Below, in pieces: positions 34,729 through 45,216 of a stretch of 64,000 nt of DNA (its first letter is position 1; the number at the start of each line of letters is the position of its first letter). The position numbers and the translations under genes were made by a program. The DNA lies in the NCBI RefSeq assembly GCF_036346295.1, contig NZ_CP107819.1, positions 248,001 through 312,000 of the forward strand, read 5' to 3'. The notes below the pieces were generated by a model, which was not told the origin of the DNA, did no database searches, and saw only the letters and a program-made list of their open reading frames with translations. The DNA comes from Streptomyces sp. NBC_00536. GTDB lineage: Bacteria; Actinomycetota; Actinomycetes; Streptomycetales; Streptomycetaceae.

Positions 34729-35814
34729 ATGAACCACTCCTCCCCCGAAGAGAACGATCACGTCCTCCTGCGCACGGAGGGCCGCGCCGCCTACATCACC
34801 CTCAACCGCCCCAAGGCCCTCAACGCCCTCACCCATCCCATGGCGCTCCGCATCGACGGCGCCCTCACCGCCTGGGCGGACGACCCGCGCGTGGAGACCG
34901 TCGTCATCGAGGGCGCGGGAGAGCGCGGCCTGTGCGCGGGCGGCGACGTCCGCGACATCCACCACGACGCGAAGACCGGCGGCGCCGCCTCCGCGGACTT
35001 CTGGCGCGACGAGTACCGGCTCAACGCCCGTATCGCCCGCTACTCCAAGCCGTACGTCGCCCTGATGGACGGCATCGTGATGGGCGGCGGGGTCGGGGTC
35101 TCCGCCCACGGCAGCGTCCGGATCGTCACCGAACGCTCCCGGGTCGCCATGCCCGAGACCGGCATCGGCTTCGTCCCCGACGTCGGCGGCACCTACCTCC
35201 TCGCCCTCGCCCCCGGCGAACTCGGCACCCATCTGGCCCTGACGGGGGCCGCCGTCGGGGCGGCGGACGCGCTGCTGTGCGGGCTCGCCGACCACTTCGT
35301 CCCCTCCGCCGCCCTGCCCGCGCTGGCCCGGGAGCTGGCCGCGGACCCGGTGCACACCGTGCTGGAGCGGTACGTGGAGCAGCCGCCACCGGGTGAACTC
35401 CCGGCCGCACGCGAGTGGATCGACCGCTGCTACACGGCGGAGAGCGCCGAGGAGATCGTCGCCCGGCTGCACGCCACCGACGCCCCTGCCGCGAAGCGGG
35501 CGGCCGCCACCCTGCTGACGAAGTCCCCCACCGCGGTCAAGGTCACCCTGGCCGCGCTCCGCCGGGCCCGGCGGCTCGGCCCGCTGGAACGGGTCCTGGA
35601 ACAGGAGTACCGCGTCTCCCTGGCCGCGCTCTCCTCCCCCGACCTCGTGGAGGGCATCCGCGCCCAGGTCATCGACAAGGACCGCGACCCACAGTGGTCC
35701 CCGGGTACCTTCGAGGCCGTGGGCCCGGCCGACGTCGAACGGTTCTTCGCCCCGCTCGGCGACCGCGAACTGCGGCTCGCCGAGACCGCACCGTCCACGG
35801 AGGTCGCCTGGTGA
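34729..35814 (+). CDS. 3-hydroxyisobutyryl-CoA hydrolase
   Basis: A 361-residue crotonase-fold protein, longer than plain hydratases and with features of 3-hydroxyisobutyryl-CoA hydrolase: [57 protein letters not shown] split across residues about 105-130, and [14 protein letters not shown], where Glu is catalytic. It removes CoA in valine catabolism, giving 3-hydroxyisobutyrate for the next gene product. ATG 34729 has a duplicated GGAG site; GTG 34726 is also possible. Confidence 0.9.
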   Translation: MNHSSPEENDHVLLRTEGRAAYITLNRPKALNALTHPMALRIDGALTAWADDPRVETVVIEGAGERGLCAGGDVRDIHHDAKTGGAASADFWRDEYRLNARIARYSKPYVALMDGIVMGGGVGVSAHGSVRIVTERSRVAMPETGIGFVPDVGGTYLLALAPGELGTHLALTGAAVGAADALLCGLADHFVPSAALPALARELAADPVHTVLERYVEQPPPGELPAAREWIDRCYTAESAEEIVARLHATDAPAAKRAAATLLTKSPTAVKVTLAALRRARRLGPLERVLEQEYRVSLAALSSPDLVEGIRAQVIDKDRDPQWSPGTFEAVGPADVERFFAPLGDRELRLAETAPSTEVAW

Positions 35815-36761
35815 CCAGCACCGTCGCATTCATCGGACTCGGCCACATGGGCGCACCCATGGCGGCCAATCTGGTCAAGGCCGGCCACCGCGTCCTCGGC
35901 TTCGACCTGGTACCGGAGCTGCTGGCCGCCGCGGTCACGGCCGGTGTCGAAGCCGCCGCGTCGGCGGCCGACGCCGCCGCCGAGGCCGATGTGGTGATCA
36001 CCATGCTGCCCGCGGGCCGGCACGTCCTCGCCCTCTACCGGGAACAGGGACTCCTGGCCGCCGCCCGCCCCGGCACCCTGTTCATCGACTGCTCCACCAT
36101 CGATGTCGCCGACGCCCGCACCGCGCACGAGGCCGTCGTCGCGGCCGGTCACCGGGCGCTGGACGCCCCGGTGTCGGGCGGGGTGGTCGGGGCCGAGGCC
36201 GGCACGCTCACCTTCATGGCGGGCGGCGGGGCGGCCGAATTCGCCGCCGCCGCGCCCTTGTTGGACGCCATGGGGAAGAAGGCCGTGCACTGCGGACCGG
36301 CCGGTGCGGGGCAGGCCGCGAAGATCTGCAACAACATGATCCTGGCCGTCTCGATGATCGGGGTCAGCGAGGCCTTCGTGCTCGCCGAGAGCCTGGGACT
36401 CGACCACCAGGCCCTCTACGACGTGGCCTCCACCGCCTCGGGGCAGTGCTGGGCGCTCACCGTCAACTGCCCCGTGCCCGGGCCCGTACCGGCGTCCCCC
36501 GCCAACCGCGACTACCGGCCGGGCTTCGCCGCGCCCCTCATGGCCAAGGACCTGGGCCTGGCCGCCAACGCCCTGCGCGCGGGCGGGGTGGACGCCCCGC
36601 TGGGCCTGAAGGCCGCCGAACTCTACGCGGCCTTCGCCGAGGGCGAGGGCGCCGACCTGGACTTCTCGGCGATCGTCCGCACCCTCCGACCGCAGGTCCA
36701 ACCGCAGCTCCGACCGCCGATCCAACCGCCGATCCGACCGCAGAACGGGACTCCCGCATGA
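35811..36761 (+). CDS. mmsB: 3-hydroxyisobutyrate dehydrogenase
   Basis: NAD-dependent oxidation of 3-hydroxyisobutyrate to methylmalonate semialdehyde, the substrate of MmsA. The 316-residue protein has the N-terminal dinucleotide motif [33 protein letters not shown], and the catalytic Lys region [14 protein letters not shown]. The GTG at 35811 overlaps the previous stop (GTGA). The last 20 residues are a repetitive Arg/Pro/Gln tail encoded by CCGATC-type units, not part of the family fold. Confidence 0.93.
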   Translation: MTSTVAFIGLGHMGAPMAANLVKAGHRVLGFDLVPELLAAAVTAGVEAAASAADAAAEADVVITMLPAGRHVLALYREQGLLAAARPGTLFIDCSTIDVADARTAHEAVVAAGHRALDAPVSGGVVGAEAGTLTFMAGGGAAEFAAAAPLLDAMGKKAVHCGPAGAGQAAKICNNMILAVSMIGVSEAFVLAESLGLDHQALYDVASTASGQCWALTVNCPVPGPVPASPANRDYRPGFAAPLMAKDLGLAANALRAGGVDAPLGLKAAELYAAFAEGEGADLDFSAIVRTLRPQVQPQLRPPIQPPIRPQNGTPA

Positions 36762-37543
36762 CCGACACCGCGCCGTACGAGACCATCCTGCTGGAGCGCA
36801 AGGGCCGGGTGGCCGTGCTCACCCTCAACCGGCCGGAGGCCCTCAACGCCCTCAACCTCCAGGTCATGACCGAGGTCGTGGCCACCGCGGAGGCCCTGGA
36901 CCGGGACCCGGAGGTGGGCTGCATCGTCCTGACCGGCTCCGCGAAGGCCTTCGCGGCGGGCGCGGACATCAAGGAGATGCGGCCGCGGAGCTACATGGAC
37001 ATGTACCTCTCCGACTGGTTCACCGTCTGGGACCGGCTCGGCCAGGTCCGCACCCCCACGCTCGCCGCCGTGTCGGGCTACGCCCTGGGCGGGGGCTGCG
37101 AGTTGGCGATGATGTGCGACATCCTCCTCGCCGCCGACACCGCGAAGTTCGGGCAGCCCGAGATCAAGCTCGGGGTCATCCCGGGCATCGGCGGCTCGCA
37201 GCGCCTCACCCGGGCCGTGGGCAAGGCCAAGGCGATGGAACTGTGCCTGACCGGGCGCACCATGGGCGCCGAGGAGGCCGAACGCGCCGGGCTGGTCTCC
37301 CGGATCGTCCCGGCCGACGAGCTGCTCGCGGAGGCCCTCTCCGTAGCCGAAACCGTGGCCGGGATGTCCAAGCCGGTCGCGATGATGGCGAAGGAGGCCG
37401 TGAACCGCGCCTTCGAGACGACCCTCACCGAAGGCGTCCGCTTCGAACGCCGCCTGTTCCACGCGGTGTTCGCGACCGCGGACCAGAAGGAGGGCATGTC
37501 CGCCTTCGTGGACAAGCGCCCGCCGCGCTTCACCCACGGCTGA
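36758..37543 (+). CDS. Enoyl-CoA hydratase
   Basis: A 261-residue crotonase with both catalytic-region hallmarks: [11 protein letters not shown] (oxyanion hole), [16 protein letters not shown] and [19 protein letters not shown] with the two catalytic Glu residues. In this operon it should hydrate methacrylyl-CoA to 3-hydroxyisobutyryl-CoA, completing a self-contained valine pathway. The ATG overlaps the mmsB stop (ATGA). It is the last gene before a strong terminator. Confidence 0.92.
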   Translation: MTDTAPYETILLERKGRVAVLTLNRPEALNALNLQVMTEVVATAEALDRDPEVGCIVLTGSAKAFAAGADIKEMRPRSYMDMYLSDWFTVWDRLGQVRTPTLAAVSGYALGGGCELAMMCDILLAADTAKFGQPEIKLGVIPGIGGSQRLTRAVGKAKAMELCLTGRTMGAEEAERAGLVSRIVPADELLAEALSVAETVAGMSKPVAMMAKEAVNRAFETTLTEGVRFERRLFHAVFATADQKEGMSAFVDKRPPRFTHG

Positions 37544-37558
37544 GCCCGGGACGCGGAT

Positions 37559-37586
37559 CCGGGGACGGCGCCCCGGCCGTCCCCGG
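37559..37586. terminator. Convergent terminator after the valine operon
   Basis: CCGGGGACGG (37559-37568) pairs exactly with CCGTCCCCGG (37577-37586) around an eight-base loop, between the hydratase gene and the convergent permease gene. Confidence 0.8.
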
Positions 37587-37598
37587 AGCGGGATCAGG

Positions 37599-39044
<1,446 letters not shown>

Positions 39045-39122
39045 GGATCTCTCCAGGAGGGATGGCAGGGAGACGCAGGCGGCCGGTGCGCCACCGGAGG
39101 GACGTCAACTCGGCTCGGGACG

Positions 39123-39150
39123 GCTTAAGTTAGGAAGCTTTACTTACTAC
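39123..39150. promoter_or_regulatory. Probable ROK operator
   Basis: The AT-rich TTAAGTTAGGAAGCTTTACT stretch with a central AAGCTT and TAAGT/ACTTA half-sites lies between permease and ROK genes. Similar GTTAGGAAA-type elements are common before ROK-controlled genes in streptomycetes (from memory). Confidence 0.45.
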
Positions 39151-39199
39151 GTCAAGGGGTTCTGCGCTGCGAGCGGCCCCGATGCCCGAGAATGGGCCG

Positions 39200-40387
39200 A
39201 TGAGCAGCAGCGACGATCCCACCGAGCAGCCCTGGAGCCTCCCCCGCCTGCGCAGCACCAACGAGCGGCTGCTGCTCGACCGGCTGCACGCGCGGGGAGC
39301 GGCCTCGCGGGCCGAACTCGCCCGCCTCACCGGCCTGTCCAAGCCCACGGTCTCCAGCGCGCTCGCCTCCCTGGAGCAGTCCGGCCTGGTCCGCGAGGCC
39401 GGCCGGATCGCCCCGGCGCTCGGCCGGACGGCCGTCCTCTACGAGCCCGACCCGACGGCGGGCTACGCCCTGGGCATCGACATCGGCCGGTCGTGGCTGC
39501 GCGTGGCGCTCGCCGACCTGTCGGGCACGGTCGTCGCCCGGTCCGACGTCCGCAACCGGGCCCGCAGTTCGGCCGCCATCGCCGACCTGGTCGCGGCCAC
39601 GGCCGGGGAGCTGATCGCGAGTTCGGGGGCCGCCGCCGACAAGGTGGCGCACGCGGTCGTCGGCACCCCCGGGATCTACGACGCCCGGAGCGGGCAGGTC
39701 CGGTTCGCACGGAACCTGCCGGGCTGGGGCAAGGCCGGCCTCTTCGACCGGATCCGGAAGGACCTGGGCGTCCCCCTGTCGGTGCACAACGACGCCAATC
39801 TCGCGGCCCTGGGCGAGTACACCTCGGGCGCGGGGGCGGGCAGCAGGCTCTTCGTCTACCTGATGGCCGGAACCGGCCTGGGAGTGGGCGTGGTCAACGA
39901 GGGACGGCTGTTCACCGGCGCGCACGGCGGCGCCGGAGAGATCGGCTTCGTCCCCTGGTTCGGGGGCCCGGGCGAGCCGTGCCGGGACAAGCCCGAGACG
40001 CTGGAGAGCATGACGTCCGGACACGCCGTCACCGAGGCCGCGCGCGGCTTCGGCATGAAGGGGGCGCCGACGGCCCGGCGGGTCTTCGACGCCGCCCGCG
40101 CCGGAGACCCGGCCGCCCTGCGGGCGGTCGAGCTGGAGGGCAGCCGCCTCGCCCACGCGGTCGCCGTGGTCACGGCCCTGTTCGACCCCGACCTGATCGT
40201 CCTGGGCGGCGGCATCGGTCACAGCGGCGACCTGCTCCTGCGCCCGCTCCAGGACACCCTCCGCTCCATCACCCCGCTGCGCGCGCGGGTCGTCGGCAGC
40301 GCGCTCGGGGACGACGCCGTACTGCTCGGCGCCCTGGCCACCGCCCTCGACGCGGCCCGCGACCTCACCTTCGAAAGCCGCTCGTAG
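39200..40387 (+). CDS. ROK-family transcriptional regulator
   Basis: About 395 residues: an N-terminal winged helix (LHARGAASRAELARLTGLSKPTVSSALASLEQSGLV in pieces) followed by a ROK sugar-kinase-like domain (GIDIGRSWLRVALADLSG, VVGTPGIYDARSG, VHNDANLAALGEY, GTGLGVGVVNEGRLFTGAHGGAGEIG). The usual ROK zinc-site cysteines appear largely absent; only PCRDKPETLE is seen. ATG 39200 is used; 39182 is an alternative. It faces away from the permease and may control it. Confidence 0.88.
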   Translation: MSSSDDPTEQPWSLPRLRSTNERLLLDRLHARGAASRAELARLTGLSKPTVSSALASLEQSGLVREAGRIAPALGRTAVLYEPDPTAGYALGIDIGRSWLRVALADLSGTVVARSDVRNRARSSAAIADLVAATAGELIASSGAAADKVAHAVVGTPGIYDARSGQVRFARNLPGWGKAGLFDRIRKDLGVPLSVHNDANLAALGEYTSGAGAGSRLFVYLMAGTGLGVGVVNEGRLFTGAHGGAGEIGFVPWFGGPGEPCRDKPETLESMTSGHAVTEAARGFGMKGAPTARRVFDAARAGDPAALRAVELEGSRLAHAVAVVTALFDPDLIVLGGGIGHSGDLLLRPLQDTLRSITPLRARVVGSALGDDAVLLGALATALDAARDLTFESRS

Positions 40388-40572
40388 CCGACCCCCTGGA
40401 CGGCCGGGCGGCCGGTCACCGGTCAGGGGCCGGTCAGGGGCCGACGGCGCATCCCGCCCGGCGTACGACATGCGCGGGTGCCGGGTGTGCGGGCATCCTG
40501 GAGTCGGTCGCCACGCGCCGTAGCGGCCTGCGCTCGCGCTGGTGAGGGCGACGGAGCAGAGGAGGGCGGTTC
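40388..40572. other. Intergenic region with tandem CCGGTCAGGGG
   Basis: CCGGTCAGGGG occurs twice in tandem just after the ROK stop, with GGCCGGGCGGCC-type pairing that could act as a terminator. The remainder should hold the promoter of the hydrolase at 40573. No gene seen. Confidence 0.4.
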
Positions 40573-41292
40573 ATGACCGACCCGGCCTACGTGCTGGTGC
40601 CCGGTGCGGGCGGAGAGGCCTGGTACTGGCACCGGGTGGCGGCGGACCTCCGTCGGCGGGGCCGGGACGTGGTCTCGGTGGACCTGCCCGGGGACGACGA
40701 GAGCGCGGCTCTGCCCGAGTACACGCGGCTGGTCGTCGAGGCGGCCGGCCCCGACCGCCGCACCGGTCTGGTCGTGGCCGGCCAGTCCCTGGGCGCCTTC
40801 ACCGCCTCCCTGGCGTGCGCCCGCCTTCCGGCCGCACTGCTCGTACTCGTCAATCCGATGATCCCGGGCCCGGGCGAGACTCCGGGCCAGTGGTGGGAGA
40901 ACACCGGCCAGGCCCGGGACATGCGGGAGAACGACACCCGGGAGGGGCGGCGGGCCGGGGCGGAGTTCGACGCGGCGACGTACTTCCTGCACGACCTCCC
41001 GCGGGAACTCGTGGAGGAGGCCGCGGCCCACGAACGCCCCGAGTCCGACGCGGTGTTCGCCTCCCCGTGGACGCTCCCCGCCTGGCCGGCGGTGCCGACC
41101 CGCGTGCTGATCGGGCGGGACGACCGGCTGTTCCCCGTCGCCTTCCAACGCCGGGTGGCACGGGAGCGCCTGGGCATCGTCCCGCAGGAGATGCCGGGCG
41201 GGCACCTGATGGCGCTCAGCCAACCGGCCGAAGTCGCCGATAGGCTGGAGGAGTACTGGGCCGAGGTCGACGGGCCGACGGCGATGGGGTGA
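40573..41292 (+). CDS. Alpha/beta hydrolase
   Basis: A 239-residue soluble hydrolase with LVPGAGGEAWYWHRVAADL (oxyanion-hole region), the nucleophile elbow GQSLGAF, an acid-bearing IGRDDRLFP and the catalytic His in PGGHLMALSQPAEVADRL. This resembles esterase/hydroxynitrile-lyase-like small hydrolases. ATG 40573 follows GGAGGGCGG. The next gene starts nine bases downstream. Substrate unknown. Confidence 0.85.
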   Translation: MTDPAYVLVPGAGGEAWYWHRVAADLRRRGRDVVSVDLPGDDESAALPEYTRLVVEAAGPDRRTGLVVAGQSLGAFTASLACARLPAALLVLVNPMIPGPGETPGQWWENTGQARDMRENDTREGRRAGAEFDAATYFLHDLPRELVEEAAAHERPESDAVFASPWTLPAWPAVPTRVLIGRDDRLFPVAFQRRVARERLGIVPQEMPGGHLMALSQPAEVADRLEEYWAEVDGPTAMG

Positions 41293-41301
41293 CGGGGCAC
41301 G

Positions 41302-42453
41302 GTGTCCGAGCGGGACAAGTCCGAGCAGGGCGGGCTGGAGGCGCGGCTGCGCGCCACGGAAGAGGCGCTTGAGCGCATCGGTACGTCCTCCGACGAGCGG
41401 GAGACCTGCCGGGAGCTCGCCGCCTTCCTCGTCCGTACGCTGTGTGACGCCGCGGCGGTGGAGCTGACCGGCCGGGGCGCCGGGCACGAGCGTGTCGCGG
41501 TGGCGGGCGCGGCGGACCTGCTGGCCGGACCCGTGCCGGAATCCGCCTCCGTGGCGCGGGCGCCCGCGTACCTGGTGTCGGTGCCCCTGACGACCGGCTC
41601 CGGCGAGATCCACGGAAGGCTGCTGGCCGCCCGTACGCACCCCGCCTTCGACGATCACGAGCTGGCGACGATGCGCTTCGCGGCGCGGCTCGCGGGCCTC
41701 CACATCGGCCATGCCCGGCTGCTGGCGGCCACGGAGAAGACCGCGGTCGATCTCCAACGGGCCCTGGTGACCGAACCCGGCCGGCCGCATCCCAATCTGG
41801 AGATCGCCAGTCGCTACCTGCCCCTCGGAGGCCGCGCGCTGGTCGGCGGCGACTGGTTCGAAGCGGTGCGACTGCACTTCGGCCGCACCCTGCTCGTGGT
41901 GGGTGACGTGATGGGACACGGCCTGGATGCCGCCGTCGACATGAACGCCTACCGCGCCGTCCTGCGCGAGATCGCCGCCACCGATCTGGCCCCGCACCGC
42001 GTGCTGCGCCAGATGGACGCGCTGTCCGCTGCGGACGAGGCGCGTCGGCCGGCGACCTGTCTGCTCGTCCGGGTCGATCCCGCCCGCGGTGTGGCCGTCT
42101 ACGCCAGCGCCGGCCACCTGCCGCCCGCCCTGTTCACCCACGACGGCGGCGGCGAGCTGCTGGACGTCCCCGTCGGCCCGCCGCTCGGTACGGGCATCGG
42201 CGGCTACGAGGCACTGACCAGGCCGATCAGCGCCGAGCAGATCCTGTTGCTCTACACGGATGGCCTGGTGGAGCGCCGCGGCGAAGACATCGACACCTCA
42301 CTGGCCAGGCTCACGGCCCTGCGCGTGGGCGCCCGCGCGGGGCTCGCGGACGTGGTGGACGCGGTGTGCGACGGACTCGACGCGCGGCACGCCGAGGACG
42401 ACGTCGCGGTCGTCGCCGCCCGGCTGCGCCCCCGGCCGGTCACCGGCCGGTGA
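41302..42453 (+). CDS. GAF-SpoIIE (PP2C-type) protein phosphatase
   Basis: A 383-residue protein: short coiled N-terminus (LEARLRATEEALERIGTS), a GAF-like sensory region (about residues 30-135) and a SpoIIE/PP2C phosphatase domain with metal-binding Asp residues in GGDWFEAV, VVGDVMGHGLDAAVDMNAYR, YASAGHLPPALF, LYTDGLVERRGED and EDDVAVVAARL. Such phosphatases dephosphorylate STAS anti-anti-sigma factors. No STAS gene is adjacent. GTG 41302 lies just after the hydrolase stop. Confidence 0.9.
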   Translation: MSERDKSEQGGLEARLRATEEALERIGTSSDERETCRELAAFLVRTLCDAAAVELTGRGAGHERVAVAGAADLLAGPVPESASVARAPAYLVSVPLTTGSGEIHGRLLAARTHPAFDDHELATMRFAARLAGLHIGHARLLAATEKTAVDLQRALVTEPGRPHPNLEIASRYLPLGGRALVGGDWFEAVRLHFGRTLLVVGDVMGHGLDAAVDMNAYRAVLREIAATDLAPHRVLRQMDALSAADEARRPATCLLVRVDPARGVAVYASAGHLPPALFTHDGGGELLDVPVGPPLGTGIGGYEALTRPISAEQILLLYTDGLVERRGEDIDTSLARLTALRVGARAGLADVVDAVCDGLDARHAEDDVAVVAARLRPRPVTGR

Positions 42454-42469
42454 GCACGGGTCATCCACG

Positions 42470-42500
42470 CACGTCATCCGCGCACGTCATCCGCGCACGT
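42470..42500. repeat. 13-bp tandem repeat CACGTCATCCGCG
   Basis: Two perfect copies (42470-42482, 42483-42495), a partial third copy and a degenerate upstream copy, in the intergenic space after the phosphatase gene. Confidence 0.85.
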
Positions 42501-42568
42501 CGTCCTCCTCGGCCCGGACCGGCCCCGGCGGTCCGCTCGGGTACACCGTCACGGGCTGAGGCCGGGGC

Positions 42569-43105
42569 TCAGCGTCCGTCCGCCCTGGACAGGGCGTCCG
42601 TGACTAGGCGGGTGGCGAAGTCGGGGTTGTCGGCGATGCGGTTGATGTGCTCCGCGAGCAGGAAGGCCGTGGCTTCCAGCGGGTTCATCTCCTCCTCGGT
42701 CCACTCGCCGTACTGCCTGCGCCACAGGCTGGGGCTCAGCCCGGTGCCCGCGGCGATCACCAGGCCCGCCATCGTGGGGATGGCTTCGGGCCGGACGCTC
42801 TTCGGCATCATCCGCAGCGAGGCCACCAGGTGGGGCACGACGTACTCGATCACGTCCTTGCCGTGCTCCTCGTGCGCCTTCCGCAGCCACGTGGTGAACA
42901 TGTAGACGAGCGTGCACGCCCCGTCCAGCACGTCATTGGCGCCCTTGGGTCCCAGTGACGCGGCGAACTGCTCGATCAGGAGCTGCTGTTCGGGGTCCAC
43001 TCCGGCCTTGCCGTCGTGGATGGCCTTGAGGCGCGAGTCGATCATCATGAGCGCCGCGCCCACATCGCCGGCGGGAGCGTGCTGGGGGTCGTAGTCCGAT
43101 GACAC
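42569..43105 (-). CDS. Unrecognised 178-residue soluble protein
   Basis: I do not recognise it. The protein is acidic, mostly helical, without signal peptide: GAALMMIDSRLKAIHDGKAG, then EQQLLIEQFAASLGPKGAND, VYMFTTWLRKAHEEHGKDVIEYVVPHL in pieces, and a C-terminus with ATAFLLAEHINRIADNPDF. The GTG at 43105 follows GGAGGAA. It is divergent from another small unrecognised gene at 43254, so the two may share regulation. Confidence 0.75.
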   Translation of the reverse strand: MSSDYDPQHAPAGDVGAALMMIDSRLKAIHDGKAGVDPEQQLLIEQFAASLGPKGANDVLDGACTLVYMFTTWLRKAHEEHGKDVIEYVVPHLVASLRMMPKSVRPEAIPTMAGLVIAAGTGLSPSLWRRQYGEWTEEEMNPLEATAFLLAEHINRIADNPDFATRLVTDALSRADGR

Positions 43106-43253
43106 GCGATTCCTCCATTGGGGCGGCGAGGTGTTTCGTGGTGCCCATGCGTACCCAGCGCCCGCTCGTTCGATGCGTCGCCCGGGAGGTGACAGCGGTT
43201 CCCTTGTGGCTACCATGGGGAGCAGTACAGGCACGGTGTGTAATGGAGGCGCA

Positions 43254-43586
43254 ATGCTGGGTCTGGTTCCCGGCGCCAAGCCCGAACAGGGTGGCAGCGC
43301 CCCGGGACTCGGCGAGATCGGTCCGAGCCCCTGGGTCGTCAAGTGCATGGGCCGCAGATACAGCGCCGCGCGGTCCGGCGGGGCGGTCGTCATCCAGGAC
43401 GTCACGGACATCACCCGCCCCTTCCCCGTCGGCCTGGCCGAGCCGGATTCCGAGAGCCTGTGGACCGTCCGCACGCCGCGGGGGCTGCTCGCCGGGCGTA
43501 CGGGCGGCACGCTCCACGCGATCGCGGCCCTCCGGGAGGCGTCCCTGCCGCCCGCGGTCCCCTCCCCCGGAACCGAGCAGGCGTAA
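43254..43586 (+). CDS. Unrecognised 110-residue protein
   Basis: A small soluble protein (MLGLVPGAKPEQGGSAPGLG, WVVKCMGRRYSAARSGGAVV, LWTVRTPRGLLAGRTGGTLH) with no recognised family. ATG 43254 follows GGAGG. Divergent from the 178-residue protein. Confidence 0.65.
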   Translation: MLGLVPGAKPEQGGSAPGLGEIGPSPWVVKCMGRRYSAARSGGAVVIQDVTDITRPFPVGLAEPDSESLWTVRTPRGLLAGRTGGTLHAIAALREASLPPAVPSPGTEQA

Positions 43587-43639
43587 CCGCGACTGCGGCG
43601 CGCCGCTCGGCGATGGTTCGCTACCGCGCTGCGTCGGGC

Positions 43640-44118
43640 CGCGGTCGCGCAGCCGGTCCAGGTAGACGGCCGGGTCGGCGCCGTGGGCCCGGTCCTGGAC
43701 ACCGGCGCGGACGTGGGCCAGGTCGCCGTTGCGGGAGATCCGCAGCATGGTGGTCGCGGCGTGGGCCGTGCCCGGCTCCCGCAGGGGGTCGCCGTCGGTG
43801 ACCGGAGTGCCGGGCCCGAACATGGCCGCCGCCTCCGCGGCGGTGGCGGCGGGCGCCCTGCCGGTGCGGTTGGCGCTGCTGACATACAGGCGGGGGAACC
43901 GCTCCAGCAGCGCGGCCAGGGGGTGCCAGCGGACGCCGAAGAGCAACAGGTGGCCGTCGCGCAGGGCGGGGGCGGCCCAGGCGGGGTGCGGGACGTCGGT
44001 GCGCACGGGTGCCAGCAGGGTGACGAGTTCGGTGCGCAGCAGGGTCAGGGCGCTCCGCAGGGCCGTCGGCGCGAGGTCGAGTGCCGGGGCGAGGTCGTCC
44101 CAGGTGGTGTCGTCGTGC
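43640..44118 (-). pseudogene. YrdC/Sua5-like fragment
   Basis: Residues resembling the C-terminal half of a YrdC/Sua5-type nucleotide-binding protein: FPRLYVSSANRTGRAPAATAAEAAAMFG and TTMLRISRNGDL. The N-terminal half is missing and replaced by hairpin and palindromic repeat DNA; the probable original start (ATG at 44248, TGATG overlap with the gene before) is still present but disconnected. No stop appears at the expected 3' end. Listed as a remnant of the last gene in the leftward operon. Confidence 0.6.
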
Positions 44119-44162
44119 CGGCCGGAAGTCCGCGTACTGGTTGTACGTGGGCTTCCGGCCGG
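44118..44162. repeat. Long imperfect hairpin with 11-bp perfect arms
   Basis: CCGGCCGGAAG (44118-44128) and CTTCCGGCCGG (44152-44162) are perfect inverted repeats; inner GTAC segments continue the pairing. It lies inside the disrupted YrdC-like gene. Confidence 0.8.
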
Positions 44163-44170
44163 TGCGGCGA

Positions 44171-44215
44171 AGGGGGTACCTCCCTGCTCGAGCGAAGCCG
44201 AGAGCTTGGGGGGAG
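44171..44215. repeat. Streptomyces-type palindromic intergenic repeat
   Basis: Elements of the form GGGGGTACCTCCC...GCTCGAGCGAAGCCGAGAGC...GGGGGGAG; I recall these palindromic repeats as widespread in Streptomyces intergenic regions. Here one interrupts the first codons of a gene. Confidence 0.65.
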
Positions 44216-44247
44216 CGTGCCGGGCGTCGCGACGCCGCGGAGATCCA

Positions 44248-45074
44248 TCAGACACCCCCTAGCCGTTCGGCGACCGCCCGGAGCACGCGACGGCTGGCCA
44301 GGTGGGTGAGTACCACGGTCGGGGCCAGGCCGAGGTGGAGCTCGGGGTCGTAGGGCTGGAAGGTCCGCGGGCGGGTGAAGGGGGTGGCCGTGGAGATCGT
44401 GGCGACTCCGGTGCCCACGACGGGGGTGGTGACCGTCAGCGGAACCCCGGTCTCCGCCGACACCATCCGCGCGATCCCCGGCAGCCGGGTCAGGTCGGGC
44501 GCGGTCCACCACGGCTCGGCGTCGCGCCCGAGGACCTGCGCGGCCTTGTCCGGGTCGTGGCCGAGCAGGAACAGCAGCTGCTCGGTGGCCACCATGCCGC
44601 TGCGCTCGGCCATGCCCAGCCAGGAGCAGGCCGCCACGCGCACCCCGCTCTCCAGCGCCGCCAGGGTGTTGGCCAGGACCAGACCGAGGTCGTTGTGCAG
44701 GTGCGAGACCAGGACGGTGTCGGGCCCGCCCCCGCGGCGACGCGCCGGAACAGGGCCCGCGTCCGCTCGGGCAGCAGGTCTCCGACGGTGTCGGCGAGTA
44801 CGACCGTACCCGCGCCCTGGGCCGTCATCGACCCGGCGTATTCGGCCACCAGGCCGTGATCGGCGCGGGGCGCGTCCACCAGACACACGTCCACCGCGAC
44901 GCCGTCCGCCCGCTGCACCGCCTCCTTGACCACGGCCAGTCCCTGCTCCAGGGCCCGGCGGGCGCTGCTGTGCACCAGGGCGTCGGCGGTGGCCTCCGAA
45001 GCGGCCACGATCACCATCACCCGCGCGTGCGCCGCGCCGCGCACCGCGTTCAGCGCGAGCCGTACGTCCTCCAC
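44248..45074 (-). pseudogene. HMGL/isopropylmalate-synthase-like gene, frameshifted and short
   Basis: The 5' part (VEDVRLALNAVRGAAHARVM, VVLADTVGDLLPERTRALF) and the 3' part (TVLVSHLHNDLGLVLANTLAALESG split, ACSWLGMAERSGMVATEQLLFLLG) are in different frames, meeting near a C5/G5 run at about 44725-44735. The HxHND metal-binding motif and the GxGERxGN-like motif (here LGMAERSG) identify the HMGL-like family (LeuA, homocitrate synthase). The usual N-terminal D-T/G-L-R-D-G-xQ region is absent. Part of the leftward operon. Confidence 0.7.
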
Positions 45075-45216
45075 GGTGCCCCGGCCGAATCGCGCACCAC
45101 GTCCGCTGCGGACACTCCGTCACACCTCCGCGCCCGTACGGCACTTGTGCGCCACGCTGCGTGAAGACCTTCTCACGTGGAGTGTGGGCGAGGGCGCGGG
45201 CGCGGATCGGCGGCTG

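Noticed and set aside
42460..42505. CRISPR array from the 13-bp repeats
   Set aside because: Units are directly adjacent without spacers and too short.
42933..44255. A 440-codon open frame across the YrdC-like fragment
   Set aside because: Only the middle resembles a protein family; the rest is out-of-frame reading of repeats and of the 42569-43105 gene.
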